From the NCBI GenBank assembly GCA_013180625.2, contig SNVD02004564.1, positions 62,001 to 126,000 of the forward strand: a DNA stretch of 64,000 bases. The letters run 5' to 3'. Position numbers and translations under genes: made by a program. Below the pieces are notes generated by a model. It had not been told where the DNA came from. It saw only the letters and a list, made by a program, of their open reading frames with translations, and did no database searches. This stretch comes from Boswellia sacra. Its lineage: Eukaryota > Streptophyta > Magnoliopsida > Sapindales > Burseraceae. Below are positions 1 to 9,952 of this stretch, piece after piece (positions within the stretch are counted from its first letter, which is position 1; every line of letters starts with the position of its first letter).

Positions 1-665
1 AGAGGATATTTATTTATCAAGAAATGAAAATTTTGTTAATTTATCTATAAATAAATATTTATTAATTTAAGAAGAGAGCTTTATTTTTTTAATTACTTAT
101 ACATGTCTTATGTTTTTATGACGAAGATTCATGCATGAGTTATAAATAAAAAATAAAAGTAATAATAATGTCTATGTTTTACCATATGTTTCCTTAAAAG
201 AGACCTTCGCGCAATAAGGATTTTAAATCGCTACTTGCTATAACATGAAGAAAAATCTCCATGTTGTGCGTGTTCTGCAAAAAAATTAAGAATGACATTG
301 AGTTCACTTTTTAGATACAAAGAAAAAGCAAACCGCTTTAGATGCACATTTGAGAAAAGAGTTGAATTGAGAAAATAGAAGTTGTCAAGGAACAAACTCC
401 TTCAATTATGAATTTTATATATTATTTATTTTATGTATTTGATAAATTATTAATTTATATTTTTGTCGGGCCGTAAAGGATTTGAAAAAATTTATTATGT
501 TATACATTTAGCGAGATTATTAATTTAATACATAGGCCTTAGTCAAGATCGAAAGATTTTATTATTTAAATAAAGTTATTAATTAACTGAACATTCATTT
601 AACAATGTTTTATGTATTGTAGTTCAAGTAATTAATATTTTCACTCTTCTATACCACCTCCCAAA
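1..665. other. AT-rich intergenic DNA
   Basis: No coding frame, RNA gene or repeat that I can name. Positions 658-665 (CTCCCAAA) are the left target duplication of the MITE that follows. Confidence 0.5.
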
Positions 666-1141
666 TAGGACGGAGCCAGCATAGGCCCAGCAGGGGCAAT
701 TGCCCCTCCTGACCAAAGGAAAAAAATTAAAATATTATTATTTCATTTGAATTATTAAAAAGTATATTGTTATAAATATATATATGTATATATATTTGTA
801 TTTACATCTTATTTATCAAACAAAATTTTTTTTTTTATATTTTCTCCATCATTACTGATTAATTTGTTTTGTCTCTATTATTTTTATTTTTATTTTTAAA
901 AAGATAAGATCTTTTGAATTAATAACTTTTTAAATTTTATTTAATTATATATTTTATCATTTCTCTTGTAATTAGAACTTAAAATTGATATGATAAATAT
1001 TAATTTATACCCCAAATAATGTTGACTAAAAATATTATAAACTTTCTAAATTTATAATTATATTTTATTTATATTAATTTATTTTCTTTTATTACTGTTT
1101 AATTTTGCCCCATCTAAAAACAATTTTCGGCTCCGTCCCTG
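666..1141. mobile_element. hAT-type MITE (non-autonomous DNA transposon)
   Basis: A 476-bp AT-rich element without coding capacity. The left end TAGGACGGAGCC (666-677) and the right end GGCTCCGTCCCTG (1129-1141) are inverted repeats apart from one indel and one terminal base. The 8-bp sequence CTCCCAAA lies directly outside both ends (658-665 and 1142-1149), which is the target-duplication length of hAT transposases. Near the left end, 692-707 is a 16-bp palindrome (AGGGGCAATTGCCCCT). It would depend on a transposase encoded elsewhere. Assignment to hAT rests on duplication length and end type, not on a database match. Confidence 0.8.
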
Positions 1142-1149
1142 CTCCCAAA

Positions 1150-3026
1150 TGCACCCTAAGCTTTTTTCTATCTATTAATAGTGATAGTTTAATTCTTAAA
1201 TTTAATTATAATTTCTACATGTCTAATCGCACTAGAGTTTGTGTGTTTTTACTAGTTTTATTAAAAGAGTGACTATAATTAGTATTAACATGCACCGTGT
1301 AATAGAGACGTGCTATTGTCCAAGCAGGTCCAAATGAAGGACTCTGAGAAAAAAGTTGGAAGAAAGTTTCTGACACCTTCAAATTGAAAGCAATTTTTAA
1401 TTTTCTCCTGTTCACACAATAAAGAGGCAAGTACTTTTTTTGTTACAAAAGCCAAGGTAAAACTAAGATAAGAAGAGGATGCTAATTTGTTTCATATTAG
1501 GTCTAAAAGAATTAGGAAAGTTGTGCTCCGTGTAATAAAAGATGGAGAAATATGAGCTCATCAAACATTATATGGGAAACTTCCTGGTTTTTTCTCATCT
1601 CATCCCAAAGTAAAAACGTTACTTTCTTACAATATTGTATGAGTTATTTCATTTAATTGCTTATAATTTTGGTATCATTATTTAATTAAATAATTTGCTT
1701 TTTAATAAATGTTATATCATATATTTGTGATTGTTAAGATTCTTAATAACTGATCAGGTTTATAGATGACGAATAACTACTACAGTAAACAAATTAATTT
1801 GGGTGCAAAAGCTTGTCCTATAAATTAAATTAATTATCCATTAAGTGTCAAATTAGCATATCTTAATCTCATGACTGATGAACATTATATATATGATTAA
1901 TTTTATGTAATTCAACTAACATAATTGACGATTTATTTTTTATTAGAAACGATCTAGATATATTTAATAAAATTAAGTTATTTTTTGTGCTAAGAATTTT
2001 GAAATGAAAGAAATGAGCCTCTTTCTTATCTGAAATAGAGGACTTTGGTCATGCAGTGAGGAATGCTTGTTTTGATCCACGGTTCCTTTTTTTGGTTTTT
2101 TTTTGTTTAATTTTTTTTTTTCAAAATTCAGACTCACAGGTACATCAAAGTCGTTTTAGAATTTATAATAAAATTGATGTAACAACGACCTGACGTGCCC
2201 AACCCTCCCAAAGATTTTTCTGTCTGAAGTGGAGTATGTTCCATGCTTTGCCTTGTCTCGATTGGCGGAAATTGTTAATTATTCCAACATGTTCTCCGCC
2301 ATAAACCAAGCTTTAGAAGTTGAATGAATCAATAGTGTTACTGGTATTGCTTTTCCCTTTTCTTTAATGATAATAATAATAATAAATAAATATATAAAAG
2401 AAACAAAGACACTTCCCAAAGAAGATTAATATTACTCACACTACAAAAACGGACTGTTCTGCTATAGACTGCAGGGGGATTAAAAATTGAATAACGCTAA
2501 AAAATTCTTCTATAGAAGGAAAATGATGAGGCAAACAATTATAGATAAAAGAATAAAAAAATTTAATTAGCCTAGACAATAAGTCTAATTTAGTGCATTT
2601 TGAGAGGGCTTTGGCTGAGAATTGAGCGGCACCAACAACGAATCAGTTTTCATTTTGGTTGGCCACACTGACAAGTCGTTCTAATTTTGCATCTGGTGAG
2701 ACGTGTTTTTTGTTTCAGATATAATAACAAATTTAGTTTTATAACATACGAATTTTAAAAGTTTAGAAGATGGTTATTTTTTATTTTTTATATTTATATG
2801 CCGTATCTTACATGAATGTTATTTGACTGTTACATCATTCGTTTTAATTTTAACTATGGAATATAATTGAATAAGTGTATAATTATGACTGAGAGTGTAG
2901 GCGCACAATTTTTTTCTATTAAAGCTGATTGATATTACTCTTTATGATTTGGAACAAGCTCTTATAAATTGTATAAACGATAATACGATGAATAATGTGT
3001 AATTGGTTTTGCGCATGTATATTATT
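1150..3026. other. Spacer derived from RLP 5'-flanking DNA
   Basis: No gene is visible. About 1500-2080 resembles about 34000-34460, the upstream flank of RLP2: shared blocks include TTATATCATATATTTGTGAT-like DNA, TTTTTTATTAGAAA, AAGAATTTTGAAATG and GCAGTGAGGAAT, in the same order. A TAA microsatellite lies at 2369-2388. About 2925-3000 resembles about 22885-22970, another spacer. The stretch therefore looks like RLP-cluster spacer that has lost the gene it once flanked. Confidence 0.5.
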
Positions 3027-3599
3027 ACCCATTAGAATTTTGGTTAAGTATTCGCAACTTAGGAAAGCAAAATTTCTTGGTGGAATTGCCAATAACGGCA
3101 CCATGAAATCTATTATATCTCAAGATAAGAACTTTCAAACTCTCAAGAGATGCCAATAATGAATGGGGAAATATATCATTAATCTTATTATTTCCAATAT
3201 CTATGACTTGCAATCCACTTGAATTATCAATAGGTGGTAATGGTCCATCCAAACTAATTGCCATTAAGATTAAGATATCCCGAAATGTTTTTCGCAAATG
3301 TCTGAGGGATGCTACTATGGAAGTTATTCATTCTCAAATCCAAGAACTTGATATGAAAGTATTCTAAGCATTTAGGAAATGTACTATTCAAGTTGTTATT
3401 AGATAAAGAAAGATATTCAATAGCTCTCAAATTACAAATTGATGAGGGAATCTCTCCAATCAATTTAGTGTTTGAAATTGAAAAGAAAATCGTTTCTTCA
3501 GTTGGTTGATCAAAAAAAGGTCCAGAAAAGATTGGCTTTGATGGAATTTTCTCAAAACTTGCTAAAAATTTGTGAGAGATTCAAATACTCCAAATTTTC

Positions 3600-4570
3600 T
3601 CACAAGCCTTACAAGCTTCCTTTCTCACAAAACAAGACCCTAATTTGGAGTCATCTATTGAACATAGGAATCAAGGGATTTTTGGTGCAACTCCTAAGAA
3701 CCATGAGGATGAATGTGATGATTCTAGTGGAGATGATGAAGCAAGTGAGATTGATCTTGAAGATGAGTATGAATCTAGAGGTGATATTGAGATCGAGGGC
3801 GAGGGCCAGATGAATTCTAATGATGATATGGAGCCTACATGTGAAGAATCTTATGAAATCATTCAAGAAGTTGGTTTCCTAGATTGTGATTCATATTTGG
3901 ATTTTTCTACTCCTATCATTGGGTCAACGATGAAGTCTTCCGTAGTGGTTATTGTTTCTCTGCCAATATTGAAGGACGCTGAAGCATTAGTAATTTTTCT
4001 ATCATGTGTGCTTCTAATATTGGATCGTCATGAAGTGAAGATGTGGATTGATGACTTTCCAATGATCGTGCAAGACAAAACATGACCTTTTTTTTGTATA
4101 TTGGCAACTTCCTCCTTTACAACTCGCCAGGAGTCGAGTGCTTTCAAACGGAGGAGAATTGATGTAGGACATATTAGGAATAAATTAGGGATTTTAATTT
4201 TGATTTTAGGGATTTTAATTAATTAAGGATTTTGGCTTCTTAAATTTGGAGTAATCCTAATTTGAGTTATTTTCCTAGTTAGTAGTTTACTATCTTATTT
4301 AGTATTTTCTTGTTTAGTTGGAGTTAGATTCTATTTCCTAATAGATTATATTTCCTAGTTAAGTTATGATTGTTGGCACTATAAATAATTGTCCTTAATT
4401 ATTTTATCTCTTAGGTTGTTGAATATAGATTTTTGATCTTTAAGTAAAAAGATTATTTCTCCCTTAATTTCCACTCTACTTCTTCCCCAAATTTTTTCTA
4501 TTATTTCTCCCATTTTTTTGTCTACATCTTCCTCCCTTTCTTTTAACTTGAGAAACCCCGTTCCTCATCA
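3600..4570 (+). mobile_element. 3' end of an LTR retrotransposon (probably Ty3/gypsy), inserted in RLP-psi1
   Basis: 5'-truncated element. From 3600 to about 4150 it holds an acidic open frame (3645-4085, Asp/Glu/Ser-rich, no motif I recognise) and then a purine tract (about 4148-4160). An LTR begins at 4163 (TGTAGGACATATTAGG) and probably ends at CATCA (4570), about 408 bp. RLP sequence resumes immediately to the right. The layout of acidic polypeptide, purine tract and TGTAGG... LTR is like many plant gypsy elements, but no reverse transcriptase or integrase is present, so the superfamily is inferred. One deletion could explain both the lost 5' half of the element and the lost middle of RLP-psi1. 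Confidence 0.65.
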
Positions 4571-5057
4571 TTTTCACACCATCGAGAAGCGAATATCTTA
4601 CTTTTGTGAAGTTCTGCAACATAATAGTAAAACTATCTTGGCTTAGATCTAAGCGAAATAGTAAGGTACCGAGGACGAAATAATGCTTATAATTAGAGTG
4701 ATCAAGGGAAACAAGTTTAGATAGGTAAAAGATTTTAGTGGGAACTAGGCCGATGAAATTGGAGGAAGAAATGTTAAGATGTGTCAATTCCTGAACTGAC
4801 CAAACTTGCTTGATAGATTGGATCCAAAGAAATCATTAAAAGCGAGTTTCAGCTGCTGGAGATGGTGAAAAAGGAAGAGGGTTTGTTGTCATTGATAGTG
4901 CCAGAGAGGCAACTAGAACTAAGGTCAAGGCCAATCACTTGGCCTGTGAATCTATCACATTGGACCCCATCCCATGAGTAGCAATCACTATTCTCTTTCC
5001 AGGAGTTCATCTTAGGAGAAGAATATTTTGGATCACAATTAAGAGAAGAGTCACTAC

Positions 5058-7680
5058 TAACATGACCCGCCCAATTATCGCTATTCATAAAATCCGAGGT
5101 GTTTTTACGAAAGTGATAAATGAAGCAAATCCTACAAATTGGTATTTCTCTATGCTTCTATTTCACAAGTCTGATAAATGTATTCAAATCAACAAGGTAT
5201 CTAATTACATAAATTTACAAAGTCTTTAAAGGAAAACATTACTAAAAATTTCTCTAAAATAATTCTTTTGCTTTCAATGTTTATCTAGACTAGAATACAT
5301 TTAAAGCGCTTTCAGAAATTTCAGTTCAATTTGAACTTCTCTTGAAACCCGTGTACCCATCTCCACCTAAAATAATTTTTTAAATACACCAACAAACCCT
5401 CCAACTTTCATAGCATAAGACATTAATTGATTTTACACATTTATAATAGTATTTATCTAGTCTTTGTTATGAACAATGAATTACACTTTCCAACTTCCAA
5501 GAACTATATGCAGATATGAATGAATGGTCATAATATAACATCTTATACATTTTTTGGCCGATGTTATACATTTTTTTGCCATCCTCAAAGCATATATAAT
5601 AAATTTTTGTATAACAAAACCTATAACCATCCGGTAAGGAAAAGGAAAATAAGAAAAAGGGGTGAGCTAAAAACCTAGGGAGTCGATATCAACTTTTAAA
5701 AATAAAACATTTTCACACATTTAAGAAATTCAATTTCATAATATAACATATCTCCCATAAACAACTAAATATTGAACTATAGACCACTTAAGCTTCATTG
5801 TTACAAAACATATATCACATCCATACCATGAAATACCATATTGATATCAAATCATATAAAAATGATTTCGATGAAATATAAGTGATTTCTCATTTAGCAT
5901 GATAATATTTGTCATACTAGACAATCACACCAAGACTAGCACCTAGAGGATTTATTGGTCACACTTGGTGGAAAAACATCAACATCTAGGTACATAACTA
6001 GTAGAAGAACATCAACACCAGGCAATGCAATATTATAATTTATCATATCTGGTGGTACAACATCAACACCCAGATATATAACTAATGGAAAAAATCAATA
6101 TCCAAGCATATACCTGGTGAAACAGCGTCAACAACCAAGCAAATATAGCAACAACTATCATACGCATGCCCAGAGCAAATCAATCTACTATTGCCAATAG
6201 GTTCTTCGTAATGTGATTTGAAAAACCACTTCACTATAGTATTTAACGTATTATCAATTTCCATTCAATAAAATTACATTAAAACCAATGATTTCTAGAA
6301 CAATTATAAATGCCATTTGTCTAAAATCCATACACATATGAGATAGACATGCATAATAATGTAATTAAAAGTATTTAATTTCAATAAAATATCATGATAT
6401 GCCAAATGACATTTCTATAAGCATTTATTCATTCAACACTACATATCTACTTCTGTTCTCTCTCTAGGATAGTTATTTTCTTGAAATGATTTTGATTTCT
6501 AAAATTAATAATTATAACCAAATGATACAAACTACATTATGCTTACAAAATCAAATATTGATCCAATACATTAAAGTGGAAATATGTATCTTATGAAATC
6601 TCATAATATTCAATTGAAGCCTAAATTTGACTTCTAAAACCATTTCTACCATAATCAATCTCATTTTGCATATTTATAAATCTGATTGAACAGGAATAAC
6701 ACATGCAGTGATAGAACATCGTTAAAATTTGAATACTAATTTTCATAAAATAATTAACGATATAAAAATATTTGCTAACAATTTGGGTGCACGAACTCAG
6801 CTAGTTGTGAATCCTCTGGTTAAATCTTGATTCAGGCTCCTATAATAAAAATAGAAAATATAATAAATTCTAAGTCTAATGAAATGAGAACTATACAATA
6901 ATAACACCTTCATAAAAATTACTCTCCAAGCTAATAATTTATCCTCGATTTAACTTTCCTTAGCCAAACCCATTTCTTTTCTTCTTTATTACATCAAGTG
7001 TTACTCATGGTTCCAATACCTAATATTCTTGGATAATTTCCAATATACCAAATTCCAAACCCATGGCTCGTCATTATTTATGAAATAAAATAAAAATACT
7101 AATTCATTTTATTAAACAACCCACACTGTATACTAAGCAACCAGAGGTAGTCGAATGAAGCATTAGAAAAAACTGTTCCAATTAAATTTAATTTACACCA
7201 AGTACATATGTTATCATCATAAATATCAAAGGTCTAAAATTATATCATTTAATTGTTACGATTTTCCTTTTTTCTTTCCACCTCTCGGTTTATTCTTTTG
7301 CCATATTCTAATTTTACTTCCCAAATATCAATTTCAAACGCCTACACGCAACATGGTCTTTACAAAATTTGACAACTGACCTTAGTGTAGTGTTCTTGTT
7401 GCCATCCAATTCTTTCCCCAAACTAATTTGGTGTGGTTGAATGGAACAAGAAGTTCCTTAGCTACATGTTGCCTGCATGACCCGAAAACAACACACGTGG
7501 CTGCCGCATTATAATCAAATAGCCTTCAATCTTTCAACTCATCTAACAAATTATAAGTTGAAAATGGGCTGGACTTGAGTAAATGGGTCAAGTAAGAATT
7601 GTATGTCACTTATGCGCTGGACTCAATGTAATCCTTCCTAAAATAAGTTAAAAAGCTAGCCCAAAAATGTGGATATGACA
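5058..7680 (-). mobile_element. sLTR-1: long solo LTR inside RLP-psi1
   Basis: 2623 bp without coding capacity. Read on the minus strand it starts TGTCATATCCACAT and ends GGGCGGGTCATGTTA, so the expected terminal CA appears as TA. Flanking 5-mers are ACTAC (5053-5057) and GCTAC (7681-7685), a target duplication with one transition. Removing the LTR and one copy of the duplication rejoins the RLP-psi1 frame. The ends and interior resemble sLTR-5: GACCCGCCC near the plus-strand left end, and GCACGAACTCAGCTAG-type DNA near 6790. A degenerate array of CATCAACACC-like units lies at about 5960-6130. It is older and more degraded than the other solo LTRs. Confidence 0.75.
5960..6130. repeat. Degenerate tandem array in sLTR-1
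   Basis: About four copies of a 45-55 bp unit built on GGTGGAAAAACATCAACA and ...CAGGTATATAACTA-like segments. It occupies the same relative place as the better-preserved arrays in the other solo LTRs. Confidence 0.5.
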
Positions 7681-7907
7681 GCTACTATCAACTGAAACGG
7701 AGCTCTTGATGAAGCCGAAGCCTTGTTCAGGAAAGCAATGTTTCCTGGGTGATGGAGAAGAAGATAAGCTGAAAAGCGATAAAACAATAAGATGAAAATG
7801 CAAGAACAGTAACAATAAGAGGTTCCACATCTTTCTCTTTATATATCTTTTACTGGAAATAGAAGATAAGGAAAGCTTATTGTGACTGTTGAGAGGTATG
7901 ATATGTC

Positions 7908-8006
7908 ATGAAAATGGATATCTGTCTTTCTACGCGCGCGCGCGCGCGCACACACACACACACATGAAAACTGGATATCTGTCTTTCTACACACACACAC
8001 ACACAC
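7908..8006. repeat. Duplicated compound microsatellite (CG)n(CA)n
   Basis: CATGAAAATGGATATCTGTC... is followed by an alternating CG run and then a CA run (7933-7963). The same lead sequence then recurs, followed by a pure CA run (about 7989-8006). The flanking 26-bp lead is thus duplicated together with the repeat. Confidence 0.85.
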
Positions 8007-8969
8007 AAAAGGAAGCTCGTGAACTTACAAAAATATTACACTTTCAATAGAAAACTATTTTGAAAAAGAAGTCTTGGTCTTGCGCTACTTGCAGTGACAA
8101 ATACTCCATTATGTAGTGGAGGAACAGTTAAGTGTTGGTCACCATATTGTTATAGTGACCCTATCGTTATTATTCTGGGTAGTGGAACTCTACTATTGGC
8201 TTAATTAGCTGAATTTTTATTACATATTTTAAAACTTTTCAATTGAAAGCTTTGTTAAATAGTTCTCTTCTATTCGTGGAATTTCTGGAGTTTGATAATG
8301 GAATTGGGATCTTTGAAAGTACATTAATTTGTGAATATTTTCAGTTGTCAAAAGATTAATTATTATTTGGACGTAGTTGAATTATGCAGTCATCATTGAG
8401 GCAGATAATTATAAGAAACCTTGAAACCTAGAAGCAGACCAAATTTTTCAACCACTAACAAGGCAGTCCAGTAACCAATCTCTTGTAGAACTACCGACGA
8501 ATGCAACTAAGACACAGAGAAGCTGTCCCCCAGTTGACAAATCTCATCAACTAGATAATTTATTGACTGCTAGAAAACTTGAGCAAGCAACATATAGCAT
8601 AATAGTTAACCAAAGATATAAGCTATTTCACTTATCATTCTCAAATAACGTAGCATCCTATATTTTTTGAGAATGATATCTGAAAAAGCTTAATATACTT
8701 TGTGAGCTCCTTAAATTGTTGGAGGCCTTTTGGATTGCAAACTCGAAAGTAAAATCGTGATGGACTACGTCTAAAGTGGACAATATTTAACAATAGACCA
8801 AGCTGTTGGACCTCATGCATGCATGGGGGTCACTTCTTGAAGACATGGACGGGACCATGATGTGCCACATGCGAGCCAAGATCAGGACGTGACGAAATAC
8901 CTAGTAATTGAACATTTTTAAATTGAAGGAAACTAAGATAAAATAAACTCAATTACTTAAATTTTTACT

Positions 8970-9300
8970 TCTATTCAACTCGTAAAAAAAACTCTAACAT
9001 CTACAACACTAAACAAAGCTGCAAATGCTAAACTCAATAACCAAATCAAAGTTAAAAAAAAAAAAAAATTCATGTAGTAAATATTGAAGCAGAAGTGAAA
9101 CGGGTTGTTAAATGAAAAAAACAAAAAAAAAAAAAAAAGAAAGAAAGACAAGGACATATTTAAAGCAGGGTGGAAACACTGAGGCATGCATAGTAAAGAA
9201 AAAGTCTAACAGTATTCCTAGCCAAAAACTGCCCCGAAATTAATGGTGCTAAAGGAATCCCATCAACAAATCTTTAGGTTTTCTAAACCAAACAAACAAA
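8970..9300. repeat. RLP 3'-flank duplicate, copy 1
   Basis: Shares ordered blocks with 36110-36430, for example ACTAAACAAAGC(T/A)GCAAATGCTAA followed by ACCAAATCA(A/G)AGTT, then an A-rich run and a GCAGTTGTTAAA-like stretch. Here it lies downstream of the RLP1 stop. Confidence 0.5.
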
Positions 9301-9952
9301 GATTTCATTTTGTTAGCAACAAAATATCGGTCAGCCCAATTCTCAAACGCTTTGTATCCCGATTTTATAACATATTATAGTGAGAAGGTCTGTTTAAGGT
9401 CTGCTGATCGAATAGTTGGTTATGGTTTTTGACTTCATTGAGATCTCAAACTAATCGTTTTTTTTTTTTTTTGGCTGTGACAAGTAGTTTTGTGTTGGGA
9501 TATATGACACGTCCTTCAGTCCTAAATTCCTAATTACACATTTGGTATCTCGAGCCATTTTGTTTTGGACTTAGAAGCTATCGGTTCTATTTTTGTAAGG
9601 GCCTAAACACCCTATATCCTATGTCATTCTAATACCTAATTTGGCTACGACTTGCATTAGCAAATTAAGTAATAAGCTTTTTATTAATTTATAATAGTAA
9701 TGAGTATGTCATTAACTTAATTACGGGGTTAATGTTTTATGAACACATGTTAACGCAAAACAAAGAATTAATGAATATGAAATTCTCAAATATAATGTTA
9801 CTAGCACTCCCGTAATGTTATACGCTTTGTTTTAATTTATGGAATTTCGCACAACTGAAATCATTAAAAGAAAATATCGAAGTGTACGTTTTGGAGACTG
9901 ACAATTATTCAAAACCTTGGAACAGTACTTTTAACATTTGAACCAACTGAAG

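Larger units (their letters stand above)
3027..7830 (-). pseudogene. RLP-psi1: LRR receptor-like protein pseudogene, interrupted twice
   Basis: Relic of an intronless RLP gene read from right to left. Piece 1 (7830-7681) holds the start codon, a hydrophobic signal peptide (MWNLLLLLFLHFH...) and the degraded N-cap. After solo LTR sLTR-1 (5058-7680) the frame resumes exactly, with the N-cap CYSWDGVQCD and the first LRRs (about 5057-4571); the first cysteine of the usual CC pair is kept and the second is Y. A retrotransposon 3' fragment (3600-4570) follows. The LRRs then resume much later in the family plan (3599-3027: GEIPSSICNL, SLSNNNLNST, IGNNKINDIFPH), so roughly the middle third is missing. 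There is no C-terminal cap, membrane helix or tail: homology stops near 3027. Frameshifts and stops are scattered. It cannot encode a receptor. The family assignment is firm; exact piece boundaries are good to a few bases at the LTR and less sure elsewhere. Confidence 0.85.
7831..9952. other. Spacer between RLP-psi1 and RLP1
   Basis: The first 40 bases upstream of the RLP-psi1 start carry the leader shared by all four RLP loci (7852-7866, ACTGGAAATAGAAGA on the plus strand). A compound microsatellite follows (7908-8006). About 8970-9200 is similar to 36110-36290. Poly-A/T runs lie near 9055, 9125 and 9460. No gene is seen. Confidence 0.5.

Noticed and set aside
2439..2452. CACTACAAAAACGG as the end of a CACTA transposon
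   Set aside because: No inverted partner, no 3-bp duplication and no coding part nearby.
3595..4575. TTTTC on both sides of the retrotransposon fragment as a target duplication
   Set aside because: The left side is a truncation point within the element interior and the pentamer is low complexity, so chance is likely.
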